A stretch of 64,000 nt of DNA from Amycolatopsis sp. NBRC 101858 (GCF_030269325.1 NZ_BSTD01000001.1:1132681-1196680), one strand, 5' to 3'; shown: positions 16,461 to 25,597, counted from the first letter of the stretch. The notes: generated by a model not told the origin, from the sequence alone. Made by a program: numbers and translations.

Positions 16461-16726
16461 CGCGGGCTCGGTGCGACTCCCGGCATTCGCACGCGGAGCG
16501 GGTGAGCTTCCCTGCCCACCCGCCCCGGCACCGGCGCGCTCAGCCCATACCGGTCGGGCGATCGATACCACCCCCTCCCAAAGTCGTAACCCGTCCCGTG
16601 ACCGGGCAACCCGATCCGGGCTTGCCACGTCAGTAAGCTCGCCGGAGTAATCGGCACCGAAGATGTCCGCCGGGGTCCTGGGGGCCCGCCCCCGGCGGGT
16701 TCGTCCCCCGAGGGAACGGCAGGGAC
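16197..16726. other. Intergenic region between the two BTAD regulators
   Basis: About 530 bases without a supported gene. The first half is the hairpin repeat block; the second half (16461-16726) includes the presumed promoter of the second regulator. Long open frames cross this region on both strands, but they are products of extreme GC content and simple repeats and lack start signals. Confidence 0.6.
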
Positions 16727-19700
16727 ATGCGAGGGGAAGCGGACACCGGTCTGCGAGTGGGCTTGCTGGGCCCCGTACGGGCCTGGCGCGGGACGGCCGA
16801 GATCGGCCTGGGTCCCGCTCGCCAGCGCGCGATCTTCGCCATGCTCGCGGTCAACGCCGGGCGCCCGGTCCCGCGCGCCGAACTGATCGCCGGGGTCTGG
16901 GGCGACTCCGCGCCCGCGAGCGTCGAAGGCAGCGTCCACACCTACGTCTCCGGGCTGCGGCGGGCGCTCGAACCCGACCGGTCGCGCTGGTCGGCCGCCA
17001 GCGTCCTCGTGTCGGACCCCGCCGGGTACTCGCTGCTGCTCGACGAGGACGCGCTCGACGCCGCCGTCTTCGAGCGCCACCGCGAACGCGCGCAGCAGCA
17101 CCTCGACCGCGGTGATCCGCGGGCGGCCGTCACCGAGCTCGACGCCGCCCTCGCGCTCTGGCAGGGGGAAGCGCTCTCCGGCGTGCCCGGCGGGTTCGCC
17201 GAGCGGCACCGCGAATACCTCGCCGAGCTGCGGCTGAACACCCTCGACCGGCGCGCCCAGGCGCTGCTGGCCCTCGGCGGGCACCTCGACCTCGCGCCGG
17301 AGCTGGCCGTGCTGGCCGGCGAGCACCCGCTGCGGGAGTCCCTGCGCGAGTCGCTCATGCTCGCCCTCTACCGCAGCGGACGGCACGCCGACGCCCTCGA
17401 CGTCTTCCGCGACGCCCGCGCCACCCTCGTCGCCGAGCTCGGGGTCGAGCCCGGACCGGCGCTGCAACGCCTCCACCAGCAGATCCTCGCCCAGGACCCG
17501 GGCCTCGACGCGCCCATGGCACCGGTCGAAGCCACCGGGCACCGGCTCTTCGGCCGGGAAGCCGAGACGACGAGGCTCGCCGAGCTCGTCGCCGACGTCC
17601 GGGCCGGGCGCGGCCGGGCCGTGTGGATCGAGGGCGAAGCCGGCATCGGCAAGTCCGAGCTGCTCACCAGCACCCTGCCGGACGGCCCGGGCTTCCAGCG
17701 GCTCTGGGCCGCCGCCGACGAGCTGAGCACCCGCTTCCCGCTGCAGGTGATGCTCGAGTGCCTGGCGATCGACGCGCATTCGGCCGACCCGCGGCGCGCG
17801 AAGGTCGCGAACGAGCTCGCCGGCGAAGGCCCGGTGCGGCGCGGCCTCGGGCCCGCCGACCCGGTGCTCGGCGCCGTCGACCGGCTCCTGGCCCTGGTCG
17901 ACGAGCTGTGCGCGCGCTCGCCGCAGGTGCTGGTGGTCGACGACCTGCAGTGGGCGGACGAGGCGTCCGTGCTGGTCTGGCACCGCCTCTGTGCGGCGAC
18001 CCGGCAGCTGCCGCTGCTGCTGGTGGCCGCGACCCGCCCGGCGCCGGATCGCACCGAGCTCGCCCAGCTGCGTCGCGGTGTCCAGGCGCGCGACGGTGTG
18101 GTGCTCGACCTCGCGCCGTTGACCGGCGAAGACGTCGGACGGCTGATCGAGGACCAGATCGGCGCCGCCCCCGGGCCCGGGCTGCGTGAGCTGGCGGCTC
18201 GTGGTGCCGGGAACCCGTTGTACGTCAAGGAAATGGTCGACGTCCTGTTGCGGGCCGGTGCGGTCGAGGTGAGCGGCGGCCTGGCCAATGTCGACGACCC
18301 GGCGGAGTTCGAGGCGCCGCGTTCGCTGGTCGCCGCGGTCGACCGGCGGCTCGACTTCCTCCCCGCCCGGACGCAGGAAGTGCTGCGCTGGGGCGCGCTG
18401 CTGGGCATGGAGTTCGCCGTCGGGGACATCGCCGCGGTGCTCGGCACGCGGCCGTCGGACCTGCTGGAACCGCTGGAAGAAGCCGTCGCCGCGAACGTCC
18501 TGATCGACACCGGGACCCAGCTCGCGTTCCGGCATCCCCTGCTGCGCCAGGCGCTTTACGACCGGCTGCTCGCCGGGACGCGCGCGGCGCTGCACCGGCA
18601 GGCCGCGGAAGCGCTCGCCGGGATCGGCGCCCCCGTCAAGCGCGTCGCCGAGCAGCTGGTGGCCGCACCGGCCACTGTGGACGAATGGGTGCTGGACTGG
18701 CTCGCCGCGCACCACGCGGCCGTGTCCAACCGGGCGCCGCTGATCGCCGTGGAGCTGCTGGAACGCGCGCTCGCCGCGGGCGCCGGTGAGCGGCGCGAAG
18801 TCCTGCTCGTCGCACTGGTCAAGGTGTTGTTCCGGCTGGAGCGCAACCCGGAATCCCTGGCGCAGCAAGCACTCGACGTCTCCACCGACCCGGAGTCCAC
18901 CGAAGAGATGCGGCACGTCCTCGCGGCGCTCAAGCACCGCCGAGGCGACACCGAAGGCGCGGTCGCGATCCTCGCCGCGTCGGCCGACGACCCGGCCGTT
19001 CCGGAGCTCTGGCGGGTCAAGCACCGGCAGCTGCTGGCGAACTTCCGCCGCGGCGATCTGTCCGATTTGGACACGGCGGAGAAGGCCGCGTACGAGACCA
19101 AGTCGTTCGCCGGCGGCGACCGCTACCTGACCGCGCACGCGCTGCAGTCGTTGTGGCTGGTGGATTCCGTCCGGCGCGAGCACGACTCCGCACTCACGCA
19201 CATCGACGCGGCGATCGAGGCCGTCGGCGACGAACACGAACTGGCCGACCTGCACCTCGACCTGCTCGACAACCGCGTGTTCACGCTCCAGAACCTCGAC
19301 CGGCTCGCCGAGGCGGACGCGGCGTTGCGCGCGGCAGGCGACGTCGCGGCCCGGCACTCGATGCCGGTGGGGCTGCAGGTGTCGGTCGCGGTGCACCGGT
19401 ACTGGGAAGGCCGCTGGGACGAGGCACTGGTCGAGCTGGACACGGTCACCGAGGACGGCCCGGCGATCACGTTCTACGGCCTGCGTGAGCCCGGCCCGGC
19501 CGCGCTGCTGCTGCACGGCGTCGCGGCGCTGATCGCCGGCCGCCGCGACGACCGCGCGCAGGCCGCGGCCCACCTCGACGCGGCGGAGGAGTACGCCCCG
19601 GCGACCGGCGCCGAGCGCGAGAGCTTCGACTTCCTGCTGGTCGCGGACGCCCTCGCGGCCGAGCAGCGCGGCGACCGGGCCCGCGCGATGGCCATCCTCG

Positions 19701-20350
19701 AGCCGATCCTGAACCCGACGTACGCACAGATGATGCTGCGCCACCAGTGGCTTCCGACGTTCGTGCGGCTGGCGGTGGAGCAGGACGACGTCGTCCGCGC
19801 GCGCCGGGCGCTGGAGGTCTGCGAGGAGGAGGCGGCGAAGGAGCGACGGCCGGCGCGGGCGCACGCGGCGGTGTCGTGGTGCCGGGGCCTGATCGAGGGC
19901 GACCCGGCGGCGGTGCTCGCGACGGCGGAGCACTTCCGCGCGGTCGGCCGCCGTCCGGAGCTGGCGTCCGTGCTCGAAGACGCGGCGGAGCTGCTGGCCC
20001 GCGCGGGCCGCCTCGACGCGGCGCACGCGGCGTTCGAGGAGGCGGCGGAGATCTACACGGCGCTGGGGGCGCGCTGGGACCTGCGCCGGGCGGAGACGCG
20101 GCTGCGGCGGCTGGGCGTCCGGCGCGGGGCGTTGTTCTCGGCGGTCCGCCCGGGCCACGGCTGGGAGTCGCTGACGCCGATCGAGGTCCGGATCGCGAGC
20201 CTGGTCGCGGACGGCCGCTCGAACCCGGACATCGCGGCGGAGCTGTCCCTGCCGCGGCGCACGGTGCAGGCCCACGTCACGAGGTTGCTGGGGAAGCTGG
20301 AGACCCCGTCACGCTCGGGCGTCGCCGACGCCTTCCGCCAGCGCCCCTGA
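16727..20350 (+). CDS. BTAD/ATPase/LuxR fusion transcriptional regulator
   Basis: 1207 residues from ATG at 16727 (AGGG just upstream). Order: OmpR-type winged helix (about 8-95), BTAD (about 100-245), STAND ATPase with intact Walker A GEAGIGKS and Walker B LVVDDLQWADEAS, long helical TPR-like region (about 600-1130), and a C-terminal LuxR helix-turn-helix (LTPIEVRIASLVADGRS, then LPRRTVQAHVTRLLGKLE). It is thus a hybrid of SARP/AfsR and LAL-type regulators with DNA-binding modules at both ends. It resembles the preceding regulator over the first 1000 residues, indicating tandem duplication with gain or loss of the LuxR module. It ends three bases before a large inverted repeat block. Confidence 0.85.
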   Translation: MRGEADTGLRVGLLGPVRAWRGTAEIGLGPARQRAIFAMLAVNAGRPVPRAELIAGVWGDSAPASVEGSVHTYVSGLRRALEPDRSRWSAASVLVSDPAGYSLLLDEDALDAAVFERHRERAQQHLDRGDPRAAVTELDAALALWQGEALSGVPGGFAERHREYLAELRLNTLDRRAQALLALGGHLDLAPELAVLAGEHPLRESLRESLMLALYRSGRHADALDVFRDARATLVAELGVEPGPALQRLHQQILAQDPGLDAPMAPVEATGHRLFGREAETTRLAELVADVRAGRGRAVWIEGEAGIGKSELLTSTLPDGPGFQRLWAAADELSTRFPLQVMLECLAIDAHSADPRRAKVANELAGEGPVRRGLGPADPVLGAVDRLLALVDELCARSPQVLVVDDLQWADEASVLVWHRLCAATRQLPLLLVAATRPAPDRTELAQLRRGVQARDGVVLDLAPLTGEDVGRLIEDQIGAAPGPGLRELAARGAGNPLYVKEMVDVLLRAGAVEVSGGLANVDDPAEFEAPRSLVAAVDRRLDFLPARTQEVLRWGALLGMEFAVGDIAAVLGTRPSDLLEPLEEAVAANVLIDTGTQLAFRHPLLRQALYDRLLAGTRAALHRQAAEALAGIGAPVKRVAEQLVAAPATVDEWVLDWLAAHHAAVSNRAPLIAVELLERALAAGAGERREVLLVALVKVLFRLERNPESLAQQALDVSTDPESTEEMRHVLAALKHRRGDTEGAVAILAASADDPAVPELWRVKHRQLLANFRRGDLSDLDTAEKAAYETKSFAGGDRYLTAHALQSLWLVDSVRREHDSALTHIDAAIEAVGDEHELADLHLDLLDNRVFTLQNLDRLAEADAALRAAGDVAARHSMPVGLQVSVAVHRYWEGRWDEALVELDTVTEDGPAITFYGLREPGPAALLLHGVAALIAGRRDDRAQAAAHLDAAEEYAPATGAERESFDFLLVADALAAEQRGDRARAMAILEPILNPTYAQMMLRHQWLPTFVRLAVEQDDVVRARRALEVCEEEAAKERRPARAHAAVSWCRGLIEGDPAAVLATAEHFRAVGRRPELASVLEDAAELLARAGRLDAAHAAFEEAAEIYTALGARWDLRRAETRLRRLGVRRGALFSAVRPGHGWESLTPIEVRIASLVADGRSNPDIAAELSLPRRTVQAHVTRLLGKLETPSRSGVADAFRQRP

Positions 20351-20352
20351 CC

Positions 20353-20506
20353 CGTGTCGACCCTTCAATCACGCGTGTCGACCCTCTGATCACGCGAGTC
20401 GGCGCTCCAATCACGCGCGTCCGGCGACCGGCCGCGGGGCTCACGTGACGGAAGGGTCGACACGCGTGATCAGGAGGTCGACACGCGTGATTGAGGGGTC
20501 GACACG
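20353..20506. repeat. Inverted array of 21-bp tandem repeats filling a convergent gap
   Basis: Three head-to-tail 21-bp units of consensus CGTGTCGACCCTYCAATCACG occupy 20353-20415. After a 28-base centre, three units in the opposite orientation (20444-20506) mirror them. Single units differ at one to six positions. The array begins three bases after the stop of the rightward regulator and ends two bases before the stop codon of the leftward beta-glucosidase. Folded, it gives a stem of over 60 bp and probably acts as a bidirectional transcription terminator, but its modular build is unusual. Confidence 0.9.
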
Positions 20507-20507
20507 G

Positions 20508-21884
20508 CTAGTCCGTCAGCGCGTTCGCCTTGGCGACCCGGCCGAGGAACCGGCCCGAGTCCTTGACCGTCCGCTCCTGCGTCTCGAAGTCGACGTGGAC
20601 CAGGCCGAAGCGTTGCGAATACCCCATCGCCCACTCGAAGTTGTCCAGCAGGGACCACGCGATGTACCCGCGCACGTCGGCACCCTGCCGGATCGCGTCG
20701 TGCACCGCGCGGACGTGCTCCATGAAGTAGTTCACCCGGGCCGCGTCGTGCACCCGGCCGGACGTCACCTTGTCCGCGAAGGACGCGCCGTTCTCCGCCA
20801 CCACCATGGGCAGCCCGCCCGACCGCTCGGAAAGCCGTCCGAGCAGCGAAGTGAGCACGGAAGGCGCCTGCTCCCACCCGAATGCCGTCAGCGGCGGCGG
20901 AGCCGGCAGCACGTCCACGCCCCGCAACCCCGGCAGCGGGCAGTTGCCGTGCACCAGCGGATCCGCCGACGGCGTCACCCGCGCGGGCGCGTAGTAGTTC
21001 ACGCCCAGCCAGTCGATCGCCGCCGCGATGGTGTCCGTGTCGCCGTCGCGGATCGACGCCGCGAACCGGCCGCCGTGGTGAGCCACGTCGGACAGCACGT
21101 CCTCCGGGTAGCCGCGGCCCAGCACCGGGTCGAGGAAGAACCGGTTGTGGATCCCGTCGAACTTCCGCGCCGCCTCGAGGTGGTCCGGCGTCGAACCGTC
21201 CGGGATCGCGGGCGCGAAGTTCAACGCCAGCGAGAACTCGTGCCCCGGCCGGGCCTGCTCGGTCAGCGCCCGCGTCGCCAGCCCGTGGCCCAGCAGCAGG
21301 TGGTGCGCCGCGACCAGCGCCGTGTCGTAGTCCTGGACGCCCGGCGCGTGCACCCCGCTGCCGTACCCCAGGAACGCCGCGCAGAACGGCTCGTTGACCG
21401 TCGTCCACTGGTCGACGCGGTCGCCCAGCGCGTCGTGGACCACCGCGGCGTACTCGGCGAACCGGTGGGCCGTGTCACGCGCCGGCCAGCCGCCCGCGTC
21501 TTCGAGGGCCTGCGGCAGGTCCCAGTGGTAGAGCGTCACCACCGGCACGACGTCGCGGCGCAGCAGCTCGTCCACCAGCCGGTCGTAGAACGCCAGGCCC
21601 GGAGCCGACGGCGTCCGCCCGTCCGGCATGACCCGCGGCCACGCCACCGAAAACCGGTAGGCACCCAGGCCCAGATCGGCCAGCAGCCCGATGTCCTCGG
21701 CGTACCGGTGGTAGTGGTCGCACGCGACCTCGCCGGACGCGCCGCCGAGGACGGCACCCGGGCGGGCCGCGAAAGTGTCCCAGATGGACGGTCCGCGGCC
21801 GCCCTCGGAAACCCCGCCTTCGACCTGGTAGGACGCGGTCGCCGCGCCCCACAGGAAACCGGGCGGGAAGGAAAGACCGGTCAT
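20508..21884 (-). CDS. GH1 beta-glucosidase
   Basis: 458 residues from ATG at 21884 (GAAAGGGG seven bases upstream). Glycoside hydrolase family 1 signatures are complete: N-terminal FLWGAATASYQVEGG, acid/base Glu in TVNEPF near residue 164, and nucleophile Glu in VAENG near residue 363. No signal peptide is seen, so it cleaves imported cellobiose or other beta-glucosides in the cytoplasm. Its start overlaps the stop of the upstream permease by four bases (ATGA), making it the last gene of an uptake operon. Transcription probably ends in the inverted repeat array two bases downstream. Confidence 0.92.
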   Translation of the reverse strand: MTGLSFPPGFLWGAATASYQVEGGVSEGGRGPSIWDTFAARPGAVLGGASGEVACDHYHRYAEDIGLLADLGLGAYRFSVAWPRVMPDGRTPSAPGLAFYDRLVDELLRRDVVPVVTLYHWDLPQALEDAGGWPARDTAHRFAEYAAVVHDALGDRVDQWTTVNEPFCAAFLGYGSGVHAPGVQDYDTALVAAHHLLLGHGLATRALTEQARPGHEFSLALNFAPAIPDGSTPDHLEAARKFDGIHNRFFLDPVLGRGYPEDVLSDVAHHGGRFAASIRDGDTDTIAAAIDWLGVNYYAPARVTPSADPLVHGNCPLPGLRGVDVLPAPPPLTAFGWEQAPSVLTSLLGRLSERSGGLPMVVAENGASFADKVTSGRVHDAARVNYFMEHVRAVHDAIRQGADVRGYIAWSLLDNFEWAMGYSQRFGLVHVDFETQERTVKDSGRFLGRVAKANALTD

Positions 21885-22696
21885 ACTGGCGCCCCTTTCA
21901 GGATTCCCCGGACGATGTGGCGGCCCAGCAGCAGGAACAGCGCGATCACGGGCAGGACGCCCACGGTCGCGCCGGTGAGCATGAGCGCGTAGTCGGTGTA
22001 GTAGCCGCTGGCCAGCTGGGACAGGGCGACCTGCACGGTCGGCGTCTCGTTGGGGTCGAGTACCACCAGCGGCCAGAAGTAGTCGTTCCACGCGGCCATG
22101 AACGTCAGCATCGCCAGCACCGCGGCCGCCGGGCGCAGCGCGGGCACCGCCACGTGCCAGTAGGTGCGCAGGATCGAACAGCCGTCGACGGTCGCCGCGT
22201 CGACGAGCTCGGCGCTGATCGCGTTCTCGCACGCCTGGCGCATCCAGAACACGCTGAACGCGCTGAGCAGCCCCGGCACGATCACCGCTTCGAGCCGCCC
22301 GTACCAGCCGAGCTCGCCGACCACCAGGTAGAGCGGGATGACGCCGAGCTGCGCCGGCACCATCGCCGAGCCGACGACCAGCAGGAACAGCGTGTTGCGG
22401 CCGCGGAACCGCAGCCGCGCGAAGGCGAACCCGGCCAGGCTCGCCAGCACGACGTTGGACACCATGACGGTGCTCGCGACGATCAGCGAGTTGCCCAGCG
22501 CCAGCCAGAAGTCGACGGTGTCGAAGACGCGCCGCACGTTCTCGACGAGGTGCCCGCCCGGCAGCAGCAGTGGAGACGTCTCCCCGATCGCCGAGTTGTC
22601 GCGCGTGGAGACGACGAACGACCAGTACAGCGGGAAGATCGACGCGCCGAGCACGCCGGTCAGCACCGCGTAGACCCAGCCGGCGGGGCGTCTCAC
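21881..22696 (-). CDS. Carbohydrate ABC transporter permease (MalG type)
   Basis: 271 residues, GTG at 22696 overlapping the previous permease's stop codon (GTGA). Six hydrophobic helices are recognisable, and the EAA loop that contacts the ATPase reads ELVDAATVDGCSILRTYWHV. It belongs to the CUT1 family that imports di- and oligosaccharides together with the binding protein and second permease encoded upstream. No ATP-binding subunit is encoded in the operon; CUT1 systems in actinobacteria commonly share MsiK, encoded elsewhere. The downstream beta-glucosidase indicates a beta-linked glucoside as substrate. Confidence 0.9.
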   Translation of the reverse strand: MRRPAGWVYAVLTGVLGASIFPLYWSFVVSTRDNSAIGETSPLLLPGGHLVENVRRVFDTVDFWLALGNSLIVASTVMVSNVVLASLAGFAFARLRFRGRNTLFLLVVGSAMVPAQLGVIPLYLVVGELGWYGRLEAVIVPGLLSAFSVFWMRQACENAISAELVDAATVDGCSILRTYWHVAVPALRPAAAVLAMLTFMAAWNDYFWPLVVLDPNETPTVQVALSQLASGYYTDYALMLTGATVGVLPVIALFLLLGRHIVRGILKGAPV

Positions 22697-23598
22697 GCCG
22701 ACCTCACGAACCGGCGCACCAGCCGGTAGTTGACCAGCGCGAACACCGCGCAGACCACGAACATCACCCAGGTGAGCGCGGCCGCGTACCCGGCGTCGAA
22801 GTGCGTGAACCCCTTCTCGTACAGGTACATCACGAGCGTCTGGAACTGGCGGTCGTTGCCGCCGGTCCCGCCCGACCCGCCGGCGTCGAACAGCTGCGGC
22901 TCGGCGAACAGCTGCAGCCCGTTGACTGTGCCGGCGATGGCGGTGAAGGCCAGCGCGGGCCGGATGCCCGGCACGGTGATCGACCAGAACGTCCGCCAGC
23001 GCGAGGCGCCGTCGATCGCGGCGGCTTCGTAGAGGTCGCCGGGGACGGCCTGCATCGCGGCCAGGTAGATCAGCGCGTTGTAGCCGGTCCAGCGCCAGAG
23101 CACCATCGACGCCACCGCGAAGTGCGACGTCCAGCTCGACGCCTGCCAGTTCACCGGCGCGACGCCGAACCAGCCCAGGACCTCGTTGACCACGCCGTAG
23201 TCCCGGCTGAACAGCTGCCCGAACACGAGCCCGATCGCGACGACGGACACGACGTTCGGCAGCAGGATCCCGGTGCGCCACCAGGTCGCGCCCCGCAGCG
23301 GGCGGTCGAGCAGCGCCGCGATGCCCAGCGCCAGCAGGAACTCCGGGACCGCGGCGAGCACGAAGATGCCGACCGTGTTGGCCAGCGCGTTGTAGAAGTT
23401 CGGGTCCGCGAGCAGCTCGCCGTAGTTCGCCAGGCCGAGGTAGCCCTGGTCGCCCTCCAGCAGGTTCCAGTCGTGCAGCGACACCCACGCCGTGTAGAGC
23501 AGCGGGAAGGCGCCGAAGACGACGAACAGGCCGAAGAAGGGCGCGACGAACAGCAGCGGCGTGGCCTTGCGGTCGAAACGGGCGAGCCGGTGGTGCAC
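22693..23598 (-). CDS. Carbohydrate ABC transporter permease (MalF type)
   Basis: 301 residues from GTG at 23598, five bases after the stop of the binding protein. It has six helices, with LLFVAPFFGLFVVFGAFPLL near the N-terminus and the EAA-type loop DLYEAAAIDGASRWRTFWSI. It pairs with the following MalG-type permease. The ribosome binding site is weak, so translation is probably coupled to the upstream gene. Confidence 0.9.
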   Translation of the reverse strand: MHHRLARFDRKATPLLFVAPFFGLFVVFGAFPLLYTAWVSLHDWNLLEGDQGYLGLANYGELLADPNFYNALANTVGIFVLAAVPEFLLALGIAALLDRPLRGATWWRTGILLPNVVSVVAIGLVFGQLFSRDYGVVNEVLGWFGVAPVNWQASSWTSHFAVASMVLWRWTGYNALIYLAAMQAVPGDLYEAAAIDGASRWRTFWSITVPGIRPALAFTAIAGTVNGLQLFAEPQLFDAGGSGGTGGNDRQFQTLVMYLYEKGFTHFDAGYAAALTWVMFVVCAVFALVNYRLVRRFVRSA

Positions 23599-23603
23599 GT
23601 GCG

Positions 23604-24860
23604 CTACTTCAGGGCGGCTTGCGCCTGCTGGACGGCTTCCGCCCAGGCCGGGTCGACGCCGTCGGTCTTGTCCTCGATCCGGCCGAGGGCACGGCCGAAC
23701 TCGGGGCGGACGTCGGCGTCGCGCAGGCCGCGGTAGTTGGGCCGCAGCTGGTCGGCGGACGCGGCGAAGATCCGGCCGATCGGCGCGTCCCCGAAGTACG
23801 GGTCGGTGTGCGCGACGACCTGCGGGTCGGCGTAGACCGACGGCTCGCTGGGCAGAATGCCGTCGGAGAGGAAGAGCTTCTTCTGCTGCTCCGGCGCGGT
23901 CAGCCACTTGGCGAGCTCGTAGGCCTCCTTCGGGTGCTCGCTCTGCTTCGGCACGGTCAAGAACGAGCCGCCCTGGTTGCCGCTCTTGCCGGGCACGGTC
24001 GTGACGTCCCACTTGCCCTTGGCCGCGTCGCCGCCGGCTTCCTTGATCTGGCTGAGCATCCACGCCGGGCAGGCGACGGTCGCGAAGGAACCCTGCTTGA
24101 TCGCGACGTTCCAGGCCTGCGTGAACGTCGTCGCGGCCGCCGTCTGCCCCTTCGCCGCGATGCCGCCGGCGAGGGTGAAAGCGTTGTGGACGCTGGGGTT
24201 GCGGTCACCGATGAAGGAGTCGTCCTTCGCCGAGAAGTAGTTCTCGGGCGACTGGTTGAGCATCGCCGTGTAGACGGTCCCGGCCGAGTCCGCGAACTTC
24301 ACGTTCGGCGTCTTCTCGGTGAACCGCTCGGCGGCCGCGGCGTAGGCGTCCCAGTCCGGCATCAGCTTCGCGACCTCGTCGCGGTCGGTCGGCAGGCCCG
24401 CGGCCTGGAACAGGTCGCGCCGGTAGCAGAGGGCGAGGCTGCCCATGTCGGTACCGAGGCCGAGGACGAACGCGCCGTCGGTGCCCTGCGCCCACTTCCA
24501 GGGCGCCCACTGCTTTTCGAGCTCTCCCGCGCCGTAGGAGGCGAGGTCGACGAACTTGTCCTTCGCCTTCCGGTACTGCGGGATGTACTGCTCTTCGATC
24601 GCGACGACGTCGGCGGCACCGTGACCGGTGGCGAGCTGCGTCGCGAGGCCCTTGTGGTGGGTGTCGAAGTCGGTGACGCGGTTCTGCACCGTGATGTCCG
24701 GGTGCAGCTTCTGGTACTCGGCGATCAGCGGCGCGTAGCCGAACTCGCCGAAAGTGGCGATGGTGAGCTTCGTCGGGCCGCCGGCGTCACTCGGACTGCA
24801 GGCGGCGAGCGGGATCAACGCGGCGACCGCGACGGCGGTCCGGCGGACGATCGTGCGCAA
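23604..24860 (-). CDS. Extracellular sugar-binding lipoprotein (SBP family 1)
   Basis: 418 residues. The N-terminus MRTIVRRTAVAVAALIPLAAC has a lipoprotein signal with lipobox LAAC, so the mature protein is anchored outside the membrane. The body is a family 1 solute-binding protein (LTIATFGEFGYAPLIAEYQK start and several aromatic residues suited to sugar stacking). It delivers an oligosaccharide, probably cellobiose-like, to the two permeases directly downstream. It starts nine bases after the stop of a LuxR regulator and shares its operon. Confidence 0.9.
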   Translation of the reverse strand: MRTIVRRTAVAVAALIPLAACSPSDAGGPTKLTIATFGEFGYAPLIAEYQKLHPDITVQNRVTDFDTHHKGLATQLATGHGAADVVAIEEQYIPQYRKAKDKFVDLASYGAGELEKQWAPWKWAQGTDGAFVLGLGTDMGSLALCYRRDLFQAAGLPTDRDEVAKLMPDWDAYAAAAERFTEKTPNVKFADSAGTVYTAMLNQSPENYFSAKDDSFIGDRNPSVHNAFTLAGGIAAKGQTAAATTFTQAWNVAIKQGSFATVACPAWMLSQIKEAGGDAAKGKWDVTTVPGKSGNQGGSFLTVPKQSEHPKEAYELAKWLTAPEQQKKLFLSDGILPSEPSVYADPQVVAHTDPYFGDAPIGRIFAASADQLRPNYRGLRDADVRPEFGRALGRIEDKTDGVDPAWAEAVQQAQAALK

Positions 24861-24869
24861 CGGGCTTCC

Positions 24870-25448
24870 TCAGATCACACCGGCCCGCACGGCGTAGGCG
24901 ACCGCGTGCGGCCGGTTGCGCAGGTTGAGCCGGTTGGTCATGGCGTAGATGACGTTCTTCACGGTCCGCTCCGAGTAGCAGAGCTTGCCCGCGATCTCCG
25001 CAGTGTCCCAGCCTTCGGCCATCAGGCGAAGCACATCCACCTCGCGCGGCGTCAGTGCCGCCGGCGAACCCTCGTGGGCCAGGGCCTCGACCTGGTCGCG
25101 CAGCGACGTCGTGCGCCCCCGTGCGGCGGCCAGCACGCTGTCGGTGAGCCGGTCGAGCGCGGTCCGCGGCAGCACGGCCGAGACGTGGCAGTCCGCGAGC
25201 AGGCTCAGGTGCCCGGGGTCGACGTGCCCGGCGACCAGCACGATCGCAGCGGGCGACTCCGCGGAGGCGGCCCGCAGCGCGGCGATCACCTCGCGGTCGA
25301 CCTGCCCGACGGCGAACACGAGCACCGCCGCCTCGCCCCGCCGGGCACGCGGCACGACCAGCAGCTCCGGCCGGGTCTTCAGGTGGTTGGTCAACCCCGT
25401 GAGCGCGATCGGGTCCGACGCCCACGCCGCCACTCGCACCTGGTCCAT
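24870..25448 (-). CDS. LuxR-family atypical response regulator (paralog 2)
   Basis: 192 residues; ATG at 25448 with a strong GGGGAGGGG site. The C-terminus is a LuxR/NarL helix-turn-helix (ALTPREVDVLRLMAEGWDT, then KLCYSERTVKNVIYAM). The N-terminal receiver-like half (VRVAAWASDPIALTGLTNHL) lacks the phospho-acceptor Asp; the equivalent strand reads AVLVFAVGQV. It is a paralog of the regulator at 11593-12195, sharing the KLCYSERTVKNV helix and the VAYAVRAG end. As first gene of the sugar-uptake operon it probably controls it, replacing the LacI-type repressor usual for such loci. A CTTCAC-ATC-GTGAAG palindrome lies 87 nt upstream. Confidence 0.85.
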   Translation of the reverse strand: MDQVRVAAWASDPIALTGLTNHLKTRPELLVVPRARRGEAAVLVFAVGQVDREVIAALRAASAESPAAIVLVAGHVDPGHLSLLADCHVSAVLPRTALDRLTDSVLAAARGRTTSLRDQVEALAHEGSPAALTPREVDVLRLMAEGWDTAEIAGKLCYSERTVKNVIYAMTNRLNLRNRPHAVAYAVRAGVI

Positions 25449-25501
25449 CGAGGCCCCTCCCCACTGTCCGTGTTCTGGTGGTGCCAGTCTGCTGAGGTCG
25501 C

Positions 25502-25549
25502 CTTCACGAAATCTCTAACGGACGTGCAGGCCTTCTTCACATCGTGAAG
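25502..25549. promoter_or_regulatory. CTTCAC/GTGAAG operator upstream of LuxR paralog 2
   Basis: CTTCAC-ATC-GTGAAG is a perfect palindrome at 25535-25549, and an additional half-site CTTCACG lies at 25502-25508, 33 bases away, three helical turns. This mirrors the arrangement before the paralogous regulator. Its position between the leftward sugar operon and the rightward GH3 gene could allow control of both. Confidence 0.6.
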
Positions 25550-25597
25550 CGGGCCGTCGACTACCGTCGTGGGGCACACCGACGAGTGAAGGGACCG

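Noticed and set aside
16256-16650. Protein-coding gene within the GC repeats
   Set aside because: The open frames arise from multiples of GCC and repeat units, show no start signal and encode only low-complexity Pro/Arg/Ala.
15965-20275. 1436-codon minus-strand open frame
   Set aside because: It is the reverse-strand shadow of the two BTAD regulators and the repeat region, with no domain resemblance or start signal.
12948-20350. Secondary-metabolite gene cluster around the BTAD regulators, thioesterase and P450
   Set aside because: No PKS, NRPS, terpene or other core enzyme is present, and the thioesterase and P450 are 13-18 kb away among unrelated genes.
20353-20506. CRISPR array
   Set aside because: Units are directly adjacent without unique spacers, the two halves are inverted relative to each other, and no cas gene is nearby.
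25449-25597. DasR site before the GH3 lipoprotein gene
   Set aside because: CTGGTGGTGCCAG near 25475 has complementary ends but a centre one base short and of the wrong sequence for dre.
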